Positions 40,738 through 55,403 of a stretch of 64,000 bases of DNA are shown piece after piece. This DNA comes from Myxococcus stipitatus. GTDB taxonomy: Bacteria > Myxococcota > Myxococcia > Myxococcales > Myxococcaceae. The notes under the pieces are model-generated. The model was not told the origin of the DNA. It saw only the letters and a list, made by a program, of their open reading frames with translations, and did no database searches. Every line of letters begins with the position of its first letter. The first letter of the stretch is position 1. The stretch covers positions 124,001 through 188,000 of the forward strand of contig NZ_JAKCFI010000007.1 in the NCBI RefSeq assembly GCF_021412625.1, given 5' to 3'. Both the position numbers and the translations under genes were made by a program.

Positions 40738-42362
40738 GCGAGGCCTCGCGACTCGAGGGATGCCCCGGCTGGCCGGGGGACTTCGCCGAGCGCTATCGCC
40801 GGGCCGGCTACTGGCGAGGGGAGACCTTCGGCCGCGTGCTGCGCGAGCGGGCCGAGCGTCACGGCGACCGCGTCGCGCTCGTCGGCGGCGCGGAGCGCTA
40901 CACCTACCGTCAGCTCGACGCCCGCGTGGACCAGCTGGCCGCGGGCTTCGCGGCGCTGGGCCTCCGGGCGCGCGACCGCGTGGTGGTGCAGCTGCCCAAC
41001 CTCCCCGCCTTCTACGAGGTTGTCTTCGCCCTCTTCCGGCTGGGCGCCCTGCCCGTGTTCGCGCTCCCCGCGCACCGGGACGCGGAGGTCGGCTACTTCT
41101 GCGACTTCACCGAGGCCGCCGCGTACGTCATCGCGGACCGGCACGGAGGGTTCGACTACCGCGCGCTCGCCAGCCGCATCCAGGCGACGACGCCCACGCT
41201 GCGCCATGTCGTGGTCGTGGGCGACGCGGGGCCCTTCACGCCGCTCGCGAGCCTGTACGCGTCCTCGCCCACGGCGACGACCGAGCCCTCGCCCGAGGAC
41301 GTCGCCTTCTTCCAGCTCTCCGGCGGGAGCACCGGCGTGCCGAAGCTCATCCCGCGCACGCACGACGACTACATCTACAGCCTGAGGGCGAGCGCTGAGA
41401 TCTGCCGGCTGGATATGTCGAGCGTGTACCTGTGCGCGCTGCCCGCCGCGCACAACTTCCCCATGAGCTCACCCGGCGCCTTCGGCACGTTCTACGCCGG
41501 CGGCACGGTCGTCCTCGCCCTGCACCCGAGCCCCGACGTGGCCTTCCCGCTCATCGAGAAGGAGCGCGTCACGCTCACCGCGCTGGTGCCTCCGCTGGCG
41601 CTGGTGTGGATGGACGCGGCGAAGGCGCGCCGGCACGACCTGTCCAGCCTCCAGTACCTCCAGGTGGGCGGCGCGAAGTTCAGCGCCGAGGCCGCCGCGC
41701 GCGTGCGCGACACGCTGGGCTGCGGCGTGCAGCAGGTCTTCGGCATGGCCGAGGGGCTGGTCAACTACACGCGCCTGGACGACGCCGACGAGCGCGTCAT
41801 CCACACCCAGGGCCGGCCCATCTCCCCGGACGACGAGCTGCGCATCGTGGACGAGGACGGCCACGACGTCGCCCCGGGCGAGACGGGGCAGCTGATCACC
41901 CGCGGGCCCTACACCATCCGCGGCTACTACAAGGCGGAGGCGCACAACGCCCGCGCCTTCACGAGCGACGGCTTCTATCGCACCGGGGACCTGGTGCGCA
42001 TGACGCCGGACGGCGACCTCGTGGTGGAGGGCCGCGCGAAGGACCAGATCAACCGTGGCGGCGACAAGGTCGCCGCGGAGGAGGTGGAGAACCACCTGCT
42101 CGCGCACCCCGCCGTCCACGACGCGGCGGTGGTGTCCATGCCCGACGCGTTCCTGGGCGAGCGCACCTGCGCGTTCGTCATCGCGCGCGGCGCGCCCCCC
42201 TCGGCCAACGCGCTCACCCGCTTCCTGCGCGAGCGCGGCCTGGCGGCCTTCAAGATTCCGGACCGTGTGGAGTTCGTCGACGCGTTCCCCAAGACGGGGG
42301 TCGGCAAGGTCAGCAAGAAGGCCCTGCGCGAGACGCTCGGTCGCCCGCCCGCGACACGTTGA
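40734..42362 (+). CDS. mxcE: 2,3-dihydroxybenzoate-AMP ligase (MxcE/EntE)
   Basis: Activates DHB as the adenylate and loads it on the aryl-carrier domain of MxcF. A 542-residue stand-alone A domain: opening [19 protein letters not shown] typical of DhbE/EntE, P-loop [17 protein letters not shown] near residue 193, [14 protein letters not shown] near 238 (Asn in place of the amino-acid-type Asp, as in aryl-acid A domains), [13 protein letters not shown] near 335 and the final [11 protein letters not shown] lysine. ATG 40734 overlaps the mxcD stop. Being trans-acting, it could in principle load other carriers. Confidence 0.95.
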   Translation: MSEASRLEGCPGWPGDFAERYRRAGYWRGETFGRVLRERAERHGDRVALVGGAERYTYRQLDARVDQLAAGFAALGLRARDRVVVQLPNLPAFYEVVFALFRLGALPVFALPAHRDAEVGYFCDFTEAAAYVIADRHGGFDYRALASRIQATTPTLRHVVVVGDAGPFTPLASLYASSPTATTEPSPEDVAFFQLSGGSTGVPKLIPRTHDDYIYSLRASAEICRLDMSSVYLCALPAAHNFPMSSPGAFGTFYAGGTVVLALHPSPDVAFPLIEKERVTLTALVPPLALVWMDAAKARRHDLSSLQYLQVGGAKFSAEAAARVRDTLGCGVQQVFGMAEGLVNYTRLDDADERVIHTQGRPISPDDELRIVDEDGHDVAPGETGQLITRGPYTIRGYYKAEAHNARAFTSDGFYRTGDLVRMTPDGDLVVEGRAKDQINRGGDKVAAEEVENHLLAHPAVHDAAVVSMPDAFLGERTCAFVIARGAPPSANALTRFLRERGLAAFKIPDRVEFVDAFPKTGVGKVSKKALRETLGRPPATR

Positions 42363-42402
42363 CCCCACCCCTCTCCCCCTCCCGACGCACAAGGACCCCG
42401 AC

Positions 42403-43335
42403 ATGGCCCTCCCCGCCATCACCCCGTACCCCATGCCCGTCGCGGCGGACCTGCCCAGGAACAAGGTCTCCTGGACACCCGACCCCAAGCGGGCCGTGCT
42501 GCTCATCCACGACATGCAGCGATACTTCGTCGACGCCTTCACCGCGGGACAGTCCCCGGTGAAGGAGCTGGTCGCCAACATCCAGCGCGTGCGCCAGCAC
42601 TGCCTCGCCCACGGCATCCCGGTGGTCTACTCCGCGCAGCCCGGAGGCCAGACGCCCGAGCAGCGCGGCCTGCTGCTCGACTTCTGGGGCGGCGGCATCA
42701 AGGAAGGCCCCACCCAGAAGCAGATCATCGACGCGCTGACGCCCGGCGAGGGCGACATCCTCATCACCAAGTGGACCTACAGCGCGTTCCGCCGCACCGA
42801 CCTGATGGAGCAGCTCCGGGCTCGCGGGCGCGATCAGCTCATCATCTGCGGCATCTACGCGCATATCGGCTGCCTGCAGACGGCCAGCGACGCGTTCATG
42901 AGCAACGTGCAGCCGTTCCTCGTGGCGGATGCCCTGGGGGACTTCTCCCTGACCCACCACCAGTTCGCGCTCAACTATGCCTCGCAACTATGCGCCGTCA
43001 CCACCACGGCGGACCAGCTCATCGGCCACCTGGGCCCGCCCGTCGCCGCGCCCGCCCAGGCGCTGGACCGCCAGCGGATCCGCGCCGATGTCGCGGAGCT
43101 GCTCCAGGAGGAGGCCGCCGCGTTGAACGACGACGAGAACCTGCTCGAGCGCGGCCTGGACTCCATCCGGCTGATGAGCCTGGTCGAGCGCTGGAGAAGC
43201 GCGGGCGTGGAGGTCACCTTCGTGGAGCTGGCCGAGCGGCCCACGCTGACCGAGTGGTACGCGCTGCTCTGCCCCGCCCTCGCCCCGCCGCCCCCGGGCG
43301 CGCCCCTCCGGCCGTCTCTCAATCCCCCCTCGTAG
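42403..43335 (+). CDS. mxcF: Isochorismatase with aryl carrier domain (MxcF/EntB)
   Basis: A bifunctional 310-residue protein. The N-terminal isochorismatase (about residues 30-210) removes pyruvate from isochorismate: catalytic Asp in [10 protein letters not shown], Lys in TKWTYSAF and the [12 protein letters not shown] segment. The C-terminal aryl carrier (about 225-295) has the phosphopantetheine Ser254 in [11 protein letters not shown] and receives DHB from MxcE. Start ATG 42403, 40 bp after mxcE; the frame upstream is a shadow. A Pro-rich tail ends the protein. Confidence 0.95.
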   Translation: MALPAITPYPMPVAADLPRNKVSWTPDPKRAVLLIHDMQRYFVDAFTAGQSPVKELVANIQRVRQHCLAHGIPVVYSAQPGGQTPEQRGLLLDFWGGGIKEGPTQKQIIDALTPGEGDILITKWTYSAFRRTDLMEQLRARGRDQLIICGIYAHIGCLQTASDAFMSNVQPFLVADALGDFSLTHHQFALNYASQLCAVTTTADQLIGHLGPPVAAPAQALDRQRIRADVAELLQEEAAALNDDENLLERGLDSIRLMSLVERWRSAGVEVTFVELAERPTLTEWYALLCPALAPPPPGAPLRPSLNPPS

Positions 43336-43380
43336 GCCCGGAGCGCGGCCCCTCCCGCGACCTCCACGGAGTCACCGGTG

Positions 43381-47771
<4,391 letters not shown>

Positions 47772-47775
<4 letters not shown>

Positions 47776-49148
47776 CGACTCGAACCTGGACTCCCCGCAC
47801 CTGGCGGGAGAAGCCCGTGAAGTACATGCCGGAGGACTATCCCGACCGCCGCGCGCTCACGCGGACCGAGGAGGAGCTGGCGCGGCTGCCACCCCTGGTC
47901 CTCCCGGCGGAGACCCGGCGCCTGTCCACCGCGCTCGCGCAGGTCGCGGATGGGAGGGCCTTCCTCCTCCAGGGCGGAGACTGCGCGGAGAGCTTCAAGG
48001 AGTTCACCACCGACAACGTCCGCGACACCTTCCGCCTCATCCTCCAGATGGCCGTGGTGCTCACCTTCGCGGGCGGACGGCCGGTGGTGAAGGTGGGCCG
48101 CATCGCGGGCCAGTTCGCCAAGCCGCGCACCAGCCCCACGGAGACCGTGGACGGCGTCACCCTGCCCGCCTATCGGGGCGACATCATCAACGGCATGGAC
48201 TTCGACGCCACCGAGCGCACGCCCGACCCCCGGCGACTGCTCAGGGCCTATCACCAGTCCTCCGCCACCCTGAACCTGCTGCGCGCCTACTCCCAGAGCG
48301 GCTACACGGACCTCACCAACCTGCACCGCTGGACGCTCGACTTCATCGCCGGCACACCGCAGGGCGACCAGTACCGGAAGCTGGCCGACTCCATCTTCGA
48401 ATCGCTGTGCTTCCTGAGCGCCCTGCACCCGACGCCCGACCACGCGTCCCCGCCCATGCCCGTGGACCTCTTCACCAGCCACGAGGCCCTGCTCCTCAAC
48501 TACGAGGAGGCCATGACGCGCCAGGAGCCCTCCACCGGCCACTGGTATGACGCCTCCGCCCACATGCTCTGGATTGGCGAGCGCACCCGCCAGCCCGAGG
48601 GCGGCCACCTCGAGTTCATGCGGGGCGTGCGCAATCCCATCGGCATCAAGTGTGGCCCCACCCTGGAGCCCGATGAGTTGTTGCGCCTGGTCGACCTCCT
48701 CAACCCGGAGGGCATCCCCGGTCGCCTGACACTCATCGGCCGCTTCGGCTCAGACAAGGTCGCCGAATGTCTGCCCGGATTGATGGCCGCCACCCGCCGC
48801 GATGGCCGCTCCGTCATCTGGTCCATCGACCCGATGCATGGCAATACACACAAGGCCAGCAATGGCTACAAGACTCGCGCCTTCGACCGCATCCTCTCCG
48901 AGGTGAAATCCTTCCTCGACGTCGCCGCCTCCGAGGGCGTCCACGCTGGTGGGCTCCATTTGGAGATGACAGGCCAGAACGTCACCGAGTGTCTCGGTGG
49001 CCACTTCCCGGTGACAGAAGATGACCTCTCGAGCCGCTATCACACGCACTGCGACCCGCGCTTGAACGCGGATCAGGCACTCCAGCTCTCCTTCATGGTC
49101 TCGGAAAAGCTCCGCGCCACGAAGACTCCGCGCGCCCAAGCGGCATGA
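47772..49148 (+). CDS. Class II (plant-type) DAHP synthase
   Basis: Condenses phosphoenolpyruvate and erythrose 4-phosphate to DAHP, first step of the shikimate pathway. A 458-residue class II enzyme: [12 protein letters not shown] near residue 65, [15 protein letters not shown] near 98, [17 protein letters not shown] near 292, [11 protein letters not shown] near 352 and [18 protein letters not shown] near 395, all metal or substrate-site segments. GTG 47772 is coupled to mxcG by a 4-bp overlap, making it a dedicated chorismate feeder for siderophore synthesis; myxochelin loci of other myxobacteria carry the same gene (aroA-A5 in Stigmatella, from knowledge of the family). Being under the mxcC Fur box frees it from general aromatic control. 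Confidence 0.94.
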
Positions 49149-49163
49149 GTCTACCCCCAACTC

Positions 49164-49226
49164 TTGACAGCACCGGGTCTTCAGGAATACACGAACTCGA
49201 AATTGAGAATGAGAACCATTTTCACA
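49164..49226 (+). promoter_or_regulatory. Fur-controlled promoter of mxcH
   Basis: TTGACA (49164-49169), AATACA about 16 bp later (49186-49191) as a possible -10, and a Fur box at 49208-49226 (AATGAGAACCATTTTCACA), matching the mxcC box at 16 of 19 positions. The box starts 44 bp after the TTGACA, against 45 bp at mxcC. It gives the receptor its own iron-controlled promoter. Confidence 0.8.
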
Positions 49227-49262
49227 ATCTCCCGACATCGCGAACGCCCCTGTCCCGGCTGG

Positions 49263-51863
49263 GTGCTGCGATGTTGCGCGCTGGTGATGGTGTTGGGCAC
49301 GAGCGGCCTCGCGTCCGCGCAAACGGGCGCGACCGGGCCCGCCTCCGTGACGCCCTCCCCTTCCGAGGCGGTCTCCGGGGAACGGCCTGGGACGCCCGCC
49401 CCCGCGCCTGCTGTCCCCGCGCCTGAGTCCCCCGCCTCGCCCGCGCTCGTCGCGCCCCGGCTGCTCCAGTTCGTCGAGGCGACCTATCCCGTGGAAGCCG
49501 AACAGGCCCGGGTGGAGGCGACCGTCCGGCTCCGACTGACGCTGGATGCCCAGGGCACCGTCACCGCGGTGGACGTGCTCGAGGGCGCCGGGCATGGCTT
49601 CGACGAGGCGGCCCGCGACGCGGCGCTGCGCTTCCGCTTCGAGCCCGCGCTGCGCGACGGGACGCCCGTGCCCTCGCGCATCCCCTATCTCTACGAGTTC
49701 CGCCTGCCCCCCGAGCCGACGCCCCCGGGAGTCGCCTCACCGGAGGAAGTGACTGCCACGGAAGCCCACACCCAGGCTCCTGCGTCCACACCCGAGTCCG
49801 GGGAACCAGCGGACGCACACCTCGAGGCCATCGACGTCACGGTGGAGGGCGAGTCGGTGGCCAATCTCAAGCGCCGCTCGGCCGAGGCCGTCCGCGTCAT
49901 CGAGACGCAGACGCTGCGGCGCGAGGCGGTGGACATGGGCACGGCCCTGGCGCGCACGGAGGGCGTCGGCGTGCGGCGCGCGGGCGGCCTGGGGAGCCGA
50001 TCCCGCTACTCGCTCGCGGGGTTCTCCGACGACCAGGTGCGCTTCTTCATCGACGGCGTGCCGTTGGAGCTCACGGGCTACGGCCCGGACTTCGCCAATG
50101 TCCCGGTGAACCTCGCGCAGCGGATGGAGGTGTACCAGGGCGTCGTGCCGGTGCGCTTCGGCGCGGACGCGCTGGGCGGCGCGGTGCAGATCGTCACCAC
50201 GGAGAACCTCCGGGCGTCGGCGCTCTCGGCGTCGTACGAGCTCGGCTCGTTCGAAACGCACCGGGTCACCGCGAGCGCGCAGCGCTACTCGGAGGCCACG
50301 GGGCTGCTGCTGCGCGCCAGCGGCTTCTTCGACTCCAGCCCGAACGACTACGCCGTGGACGTCACCGTCGCGGACAGCATGGGGCGCGTGCAGTCCGCCC
50401 GGCTGCCGCGCTTCCACGACGCCTTCCGCGCGGGCGGCGGCGGACTGGAGGTGGGCTTCGTGGACCGCCCCTGGGCCCGCCGGCTCATCCTCCGCGCCTT
50501 CGCGTCCGCGCAGGGCCAGGAGATCCAACACGACGTGACGATGACGTCGGCGTACGGCGAGGCGGACTCGGCCAACCTGTCCGCGGGCGCCACGCTGCGC
50601 TTCGACCAGACCTACGCGGAGGACTTCGTCGTCGACGCGGTGGGCGGCTATGTCTACCGGCGCTCGCGGATGACGGACCTGGGCACGTGCGCCTACGACT
50701 GGTTCGGGCGCTGCATCTTCGAGCTGCCACAGCCCGGCGAGATGGAGGAGCGCGCCATCGACCGGCGCGTGGGCCAGCACACCGGCTTCGCGCGCGTCAA
50801 CCTGGGCTGGCACCTGACCCGGGACAAGATGCTCCGGTTGGCGCTCGCGCCCACCTGGGTGGGCCGCGATGGCAGGGACGAGGCCCTGGTGGGGGCGGAC
50901 GTGGTGGACCCGCTCACGGGCGACCGGTCCGTGTTCAACCTGGTGACGGGCCTCGAGCACGAACTCGATGCGCTGGACGAGCGGCTGGAGAACATCGCGT
51001 TCGCCAAGAACTACGTGCAGCGGGCCCGGGCCGAGCGCCTGCTCCCGGACAACACCTTCGCGCCCGCGAACCGGGACACGGTGCGGCTCGGGGTGGGTGA
51101 TTCGCTGAGGTTCCGGCTCACGGGGTGGTTGCTGGCCAAGGCCAGCTACGAGTGGGCCACGCGCCTGCCCCGACCGGACGAGCTGTTCGGCGATGGCATC
51201 CTCATCGACACGAACCTCGACCTGAAGCCGGAGACCAGCCACAACATCAACCTGGAGCTGGCGGCGGACCTGGGCCAGACCGCCCTGGGAGACTTCCGCG
51301 GCAGCGTGATGGGCTTCGCCCGACTGGCGGACCAGCTCATCGTCCTCGTGGGCCGCGAGGGGTACTTCACCTACCAGAACGTCTACGCGGCCCGCGGCAC
51401 GGGCTTCACGGGCGCGGCGGGCTGGACCTCTCCCGGCCAGTACCTCGCCCTGGACGGAAACGTCACGTGGCAGGACCTCCGCAACACGTCGAGCGAGGGC
51501 ACCTTCGGGATATTCGACGGCCAGCGCATCCCCAATCAGCCGAACGTGCTCGCCAACGGCAGCGCGCGGGTGCAGGTCTCCGGCCTCGCCACCTCACGCG
51601 ACGAGCTGTCGTTGACCTGGCGCGTGCGCTACGCCAACGCCTTCTTCCGGAGCTGGGAGAAGCTGGGCTCCGCAGACACGAAGCAGGAGGTCCCCTCCCA
51701 GTTCATCCACTCCCTGTCCCTCACCTACGTCACCCGTCCCGCGCGGGCGACGCTGAGCTGGACGGTGGACGTGCAGAACCTGACGGACGCGGACGCGTTC
51801 GATTTCTACGGGGTGCAGCGCCCCGGTCGCAGTGTCTTCGCCAAGGTGGTCGCGGAGCTCTGA
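49263..51863 (+). CDS. mxcH: TonB-dependent ferri-myxochelin receptor with N-terminal TonB-C-like domain (MxcH)
   Basis: Outer-membrane siderophore receptor, 866 residues from GTG 49263. The frame opens at TTG 49164 and has ATG 49209, but these coincide with the -35 hexamer and the Fur box, so a downstream start is preferred even though no clear Shine-Dalgarno is seen. Order: signal peptide (VLRCCALVMVLGTSGLASA), Pro-rich linker, TonB-C-like domain (about 67-147: FVEATYPVEAEQARVEATVR, VLEGAGHGFDEAARDAALRFRF), TonB-box-like AIDVTVEG (about 189), plug (about 205-315, with GTALARTEGVGVRRAGG and RFGADALGGAVQIVT) and a 22-strand-type barrel ending FAKVVAEL. The extra TonB-like domain before the plug is unusual outside this group. 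Confidence 0.9.
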   Translation: MLRCCALVMVLGTSGLASAQTGATGPASVTPSPSEAVSGERPGTPAPAPAVPAPESPASPALVAPRLLQFVEATYPVEAEQARVEATVRLRLTLDAQGTVTAVDVLEGAGHGFDEAARDAALRFRFEPALRDGTPVPSRIPYLYEFRLPPEPTPPGVASPEEVTATEAHTQAPASTPESGEPADAHLEAIDVTVEGESVANLKRRSAEAVRVIETQTLRREAVDMGTALARTEGVGVRRAGGLGSRSRYSLAGFSDDQVRFFIDGVPLELTGYGPDFANVPVNLAQRMEVYQGVVPVRFGADALGGAVQIVTTENLRASALSASYELGSFETHRVTASAQRYSEATGLLLRASGFFDSSPNDYAVDVTVADSMGRVQSARLPRFHDAFRAGGGGLEVGFVDRPWARRLILRAFASAQGQEIQHDVTMTSAYGEADSANLSAGATLRFDQTYAEDFVVDAVGGYVYRRSRMTDLGTCAYDWFGRCIFELPQPGEMEERAIDRRVGQHTGFARVNLGWHLTRDKMLRLALAPTWVGRDGRDEALVGADVVDPLTGDRSVFNLVTGLEHELDALDERLENIAFAKNYVQRARAERLLPDNTFAPANRDTVRLGVGDSLRFRLTGWLLAKASYEWATRLPRPDELFGDGILIDTNLDLKPETSHNINLELAADLGQTALGDFRGSVMGFARLADQLIVLVGREGYFTYQNVYAARGTGFTGAAGWTSPGQYLALDGNVTWQDLRNTSSEGTFGIFDGQRIPNQPNVLANGSARVQVSGLATSRDELSLTWRVRYANAFFRSWEKLGSADTKQEVPSQFIHSLSLTYVTRPARATLSWTVDVQNLTDADAFDFYGVQRPGRSVFAKVVAEL

Positions 51864-51926
51864 GTCCCCTTCCTCGCAGTGTCTTCCCGCAATCCGTCTC
51901 GCATCCGCACAGAAAGGCTCACCTCC

Positions 51927-53225
51927 ATGAAGGCCTCCCACTCCCTGCTGCCAAGGCTCGCCGCCGCGGCGCTCGCGATGTTCCTCGTCACCGGCTGCAG
52001 CGATGACGACGAGACGGAGACCCCGGACTCCGGCGTCGCCGATTCGGGCGTTCCCGACTCGGGCACCCCCGACGCGGGTGAGCCGGACTCCGGAACCAGC
52101 GAGCCGCCGCTCTACGCCGTCATCACGCAGGTGAGCGTCAACAGCCAGTCCACCAGCTACGTCGTCGTGACGGACAAGGTGGATCACACCGACTCGCTGA
52201 ACCTGGACAACGCCGTCGAGGTCCCCGGCCGCGCGCTCGGCTCCGGCATCTCCAAGAGCGGCACGCTGTATGTCAGCAGCAGCGAGGGCGCCATCGTCAC
52301 CCGCTACAAGCTGACGGCGGACGCCAGGCTGGTGAAGGACGGTGAGGTCAGCTTCGCGGACAGGGGCGTCAACACCATCGGCGAGTACCAGCACCAGTTC
52401 CAGTACGCCTCCCCGACCAAGGCGTACTACCTGGATGCCCGTACCAGCCAGGTCATCGTCTGGAACCCGACCGCGATGACGGTCACCAACGCCATCAAGC
52501 TGAGCGACCTGACCATCAGCGGCGCGGCCGCCACCTTCGCCACCATGCCCGTGCACGTGGGCACGAAGTTCATCGTCCCCATCGGCTGGCGCCCCAGCTC
52601 GGGCACCGGCATCACCAAGCAGGCCGGCGTCGTCGTCATCGACTCCTCGAACGACACCGCCATCGTCGTGAAGGACCCGAAGGAGCGCTGCGGCTATGTC
52701 CGTGACAGCGTCCTCGGCCCGGACAACAAGGTCTACCTGGCCACCGAGGCGTACGGCTCCGCCGTGTTCCGCATCGCGCCCACCACCACGCCCACGCCCT
52801 GCCTGCTGCGCTTCGACCCGGAGACCAACACCTACGACCCCGACTTCTTCCGGGAGCTCGGCGCGCTGACCAACGGCAAGGCCACTGGCTCGCTGGTCGA
52901 GGGCCCCGACGGCACCGCCTACCTGCGCGTGCTCGACGAGACCGTCTACACCGTGGTCGACGGCACGCACCCGCGCCTCATCGCCAGCGCCGTGGCCTGG
53001 ACGTTCTGGCAGCTCGACCTGACCACTTTCACGGCCACGCACGTCTCCACGCTCCCGGCCAGCACCGGCAGCTCGTTCCTCTTCGACGTGGAGGACGACA
53101 AGGTCCTCTTCACGGAGTTCACCAACAACTCCTCGGTGACGAACGTCCGCTATCTGTCCGACCAGAGCGGGAACCTGGCCTTCAGCACGCAGGGCCTGAT
53201 GTTCTCGTTCGTCCAGCTGCGCTAG
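51927..53225 (+). CDS. Iron-regulon lipoprotein with DSG repeats
   Basis: A 432-residue lipoprotein: MKASHSLLPRLAAAALAMFLVTGC has a lipobox ending LVTGC, followed by an acidic linker with repeated DSG-x(2-3) units (about residues 30-57) common in myxobacterial surface proteins. The body is rich in beta strands (LYAVITQVSVNSQSTSYVVV, YASPTKAYYLDARTSQVIVWNP, GVVVIDSSNDTAIVV, FLFDVEDDKVLFTEFTNN), suggesting a beta-propeller. No catalytic residues recognised. Lying 63 bp after mxcH, it is probably co-expressed and may bind ferri-siderophore at the surface; similar lipoproteins occur in other myxochelin loci. A strong hairpin follows. Confidence 0.75.
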   Translation: MKASHSLLPRLAAAALAMFLVTGCSDDDETETPDSGVADSGVPDSGTPDAGEPDSGTSEPPLYAVITQVSVNSQSTSYVVVTDKVDHTDSLNLDNAVEVPGRALGSGISKSGTLYVSSSEGAIVTRYKLTADARLVKDGEVSFADRGVNTIGEYQHQFQYASPTKAYYLDARTSQVIVWNPTAMTVTNAIKLSDLTISGAAATFATMPVHVGTKFIVPIGWRPSSGTGITKQAGVVVIDSSNDTAIVVKDPKERCGYVRDSVLGPDNKVYLATEAYGSAVFRIAPTTTPTPCLLRFDPETNTYDPDFFRELGALTNGKATGSLVEGPDGTAYLRVLDETVYTVVDGTHPRLIASAVAWTFWQLDLTTFTATHVSTLPASTGSSFLFDVEDDKVLFTEFTNNSSVTNVRYLSDQSGNLAFSTQGLMFSFVQLR

Positions 53226-53247
53226 GCAGCCTCGCGCGGCAACCCAA

Positions 53248-53278
53248 GGCGCCGGAGTCCGAGGTGGGCTCCGGCGCC
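53248..53278 (+). terminator. Hairpin after the lipoprotein gene
   Basis: GGCGCCGGAG (53248-53257) and CTCCGGCGCC (53269-53278) pair perfectly; inner TCC/GGG extends the stem to 13 pairs (one G-U) around GAGGT. It begins 23 bp after the stop at 53225 and lies 43 bp before exbB. No T tract follows, so it may terminate only partly or protect the mRNA end. Confidence 0.65.
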
Positions 53279-53321
53279 AATCCCAGACACACCCCGCCAC
53301 ACGCCATCAGGATGCACCGTC

Positions 53322-54023
53322 ATGCACATCGTCGAAATCATCAAGGATGTCTTCGTGCAGTGGGGTGCCAACTGGGTGCTGTGGCTGCTGTTCGCGCTGT
53401 CGCTCGTGAGCATCGGCATCATCCTCGAGCGCTGGCTCCTCTTCCGCAGCAAGCAGGACGTGGTCCGTGAGCTGTCCAGCACGCTGGAGGAGACGCTCGC
53501 CAGCGGCGACTTCCCCGCCGCCCTCTCCAAGCTGGAGAAGCGCACCTCCGTGGGCGCGACGGTGGCGCGCGCCGGCCTGCGGCTGGCCCCCCAGGGGATG
53601 ACGGCCGCGGAGAAGGGCATGCAGAGCGCGTTGGCCATCGAGCGCTCCGCCCTGGAGAACCGGCTGGCCTTCCTCGGCACCCTGGGCAACAACGCGCCGT
53701 TCATCGGCTTGTTCGGGACGGTCATCGGCGTGCTGCTCGCCTTCGAGGCGCTCAGCCAGACGCAGGGCGCGCCCACGGGGCGCACCAGCCAGGTGGCCTC
53801 CAACGCCGTCATGGGCGGCATCGCCGAGGCCCTGGTGGCCACGGCCGTGGGCATCGCGGTCGCGCTCCCCGCGGTGGCCGCCTACAACTACTTCCAGCGC
53901 CGCATCGCGAGCATCCTCGCCGACACCGAGGCGCTGACGAACCTGGTCCTCGCCTACGTGTCCGTCCGCGAACGCGAGACAGGCCATGTGTCCAGCGTCC
54001 AGGCCCGCGTGGAGGGCGCCTGA
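53322..54023 (+). CDS. exbB: ExbB/TolQ/MotA-family proton channel subunit
   Basis: A 233-residue inner-membrane protein with an N-terminal helix (about 17-37, WVLWLLFALSLVSIGIILERW), a long cytoplasmic loop and two further helices (LGTLGNNAPFIGLFGTVIGVLLAF near 125 and NAVMGGIAEALVATAVGIAVALPAVAAYNYF near 165), the MotA_ExbB signature. With ExbD it uses the proton gradient to energise TonB, here for MxcH. exbD follows one base after the stop. Confidence 0.93.
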   Translation: MHIVEIIKDVFVQWGANWVLWLLFALSLVSIGIILERWLLFRSKQDVVRELSSTLEETLASGDFPAALSKLEKRTSVGATVARAGLRLAPQGMTAAEKGMQSALAIERSALENRLAFLGTLGNNAPFIGLFGTVIGVLLAFEALSQTQGAPTGRTSQVASNAVMGGIAEALVATAVGIAVALPAVAAYNYFQRRIASILADTEALTNLVLAYVSVRERETGHVSSVQARVEGA

Positions 54024-54024
54024 C

Positions 54025-54489
54025 ATGGCTGGCGGAACCCAGCCCCGCGGCGGCCTCATCGAGGGCATCAACGTGACGCCGCTCGTGGACATCATGCTCG
54101 TGCTGCTCATCATCTTCATGGTGACCGCGCGGCTGGTCGACACGCCGGCGCTGCCCCTGGACCTGCCCAAGGCCTCGCGGAGCGAGGACGTGCAGACCGT
54201 CTTCGCGGTCTCCATCGACGCCACCGGCAGGCTCTTCGTCAACGGAGAGGACGCGACGGAGGCGACGCTCGAGGCGCGCGCGCGGCAGGCGCTGGCGCGG
54301 GACGCCGAGCTGCGCGCCGTCGTCCAGGCGGATGGCGCCGTCCCCCATCGGCGGGTCATCGCCGTGTTGGATCGGCTCAAGGAGGCGGGGCTGACGCGCG
54401 TCGCCTTCGGCACCGTGAGGGCGGAGGCCGAAACCCCTCCCGCGACAGGCGACGCCCAGGCGGAGGAGGACGAGCGTGCCGCCCCATGA
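54025..54489 (+). CDS. exbD: ExbD/TolR-family protein
   Basis: A 154-residue single-pass protein. The N-terminal segment EGINVTPLVDIMLVLLIIFMVTARL contains the membrane helix with the proton-carrying Asp (VDIMLVLLI), followed by a periplasmic domain (SRSEDVQTVFAVSIDATGRLFVNGE; HRRVIAVLDRLKEAGLTRVAFG). Start ATG 54025, directly after exbB; upstream codons are overlap. It overlaps tonB by 14 bp. Confidence 0.93.
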   Translation: MAGGTQPRGGLIEGINVTPLVDIMLVLLIIFMVTARLVDTPALPLDLPKASRSEDVQTVFAVSIDATGRLFVNGEDATEATLEARARQALARDAELRAVVQADGAVPHRRVIAVLDRLKEAGLTRVAFGTVRAEAETPPATGDAQAEEDERAAP

Positions 54490-55303
54490 GTCACCGCCCC
54501 GGAAGGGCGAGAGCATCGCGAGCATCGTCCTCGGGCCCCCGGCCCCCAGACGCCGCCGGAGCGCCCTGTGGGCCCTGGTCGCGACGGTGTCGCTCCATGG
54601 CGTCGCGGGCGCGCTCGCGTACCGCGCCTGGCGTGACGGCGCGGGGCCGCCTCCGCGCCCCGAGCGCGGACAGACGCTCCATGTGGACCACGTCGTCGAT
54701 CTGACGCCCCCGACGCCTCCCCAGCCTCCCCCTCCGACCCCACCGCCCCCTCCGCGCGCGGCGCCACCCGCGCGCACGGCAAGGAGCTCAAACCCCGCTC
54801 CGCGTGAGGCGCCCGCGCGCGCGGCCCCGGAGCCCGCCCAGGCGGGCGCGGTGGTGGCCGCCAAGGAGCCCGCGGAGCCGCTCGACTTCGCCGACTTCGA
54901 CCTGGCGACCGGCGATGCGCCCCGCTATGCGGGAGGTGTGACGGCGTCTCGGGGAAGCTCGGCGACGGCCGTCGACACGTCGGCGGCGGGCGACAGCGTG
55001 GGACAGGGCACCGGGGGCAGTCGGGCCCGGCCCGTCCGACTCGCCGCTCGCAGTTGGAACTGTCCCTGGCCCAAGGAGGCGGACGCGCTCCGCATCGACG
55101 ACCAGACCGTCGTCATCCGGGTCGCGGTGGACGCGGACGGAGAGGTCACCACCACCGAGCTGGTGTCCGACCCCGGTCATGGTTTCGGCCAGGCCGCGTT
55201 GGCCTGTGCCCGCAAGGCGCGCTTCGACACCGCGCTGGACCGCGAGGGGCGTCCCCTCGCGGCCACCTCGCCCCCCATCCGGGTGCGCTTCGTCAGACCG
55301 TAG
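54476..55303 (+). CDS. tonB: TonB energy transducer
   Basis: A 275-residue protein: cytoplasmic basic start, one membrane anchor (about 29-50, ALWALVATVSLHGVAGALAY, with the TonB-type His in the SLHG motif), a Pro-rich periplasmic spacer (about 75-125), and a C-terminal TonB-C domain (about 195-275: CPWPKEADALRIDDQTVVIRVAVDADGEV, DPGHGFGQAALACARKARFDTAL). GTG 54476. It transfers energy from ExbBD to the TonB box of MxcH. Its GHGF-x2-AA-x7-RF block closely matches the domain at the N-terminus of MxcH. Confidence 0.92.
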   Translation: MPPHESPPRKGESIASIVLGPPAPRRRRSALWALVATVSLHGVAGALAYRAWRDGAGPPPRPERGQTLHVDHVVDLTPPTPPQPPPPTPPPPPRAAPPARTARSSNPAPREAPARAAPEPAQAGAVVAAKEPAEPLDFADFDLATGDAPRYAGGVTASRGSSATAVDTSAAGDSVGQGTGGSRARPVRLAARSWNCPWPKEADALRIDDQTVVIRVAVDADGEVTTTELVSDPGHGFGQAALACARKARFDTALDREGRPLAATSPPIRVRFVRP

Positions 55304-55403
55304 TCGCACGGGCGCCGGGACACCCCGGAGCCAGGAGTCACTCGTGAGTCATTCCACGAGGTGCTGCGCGCCGCCGCGAAGTAGGCGACGGCGAGGGGCC
55401 GGA

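Noticed and set aside
49164-49262. Earlier starts for mxcH (TTG 49164, ATG 49209)
   Set aside because: They coincide with the -35 hexamer and the Fur box, so translation from them is unlikely.
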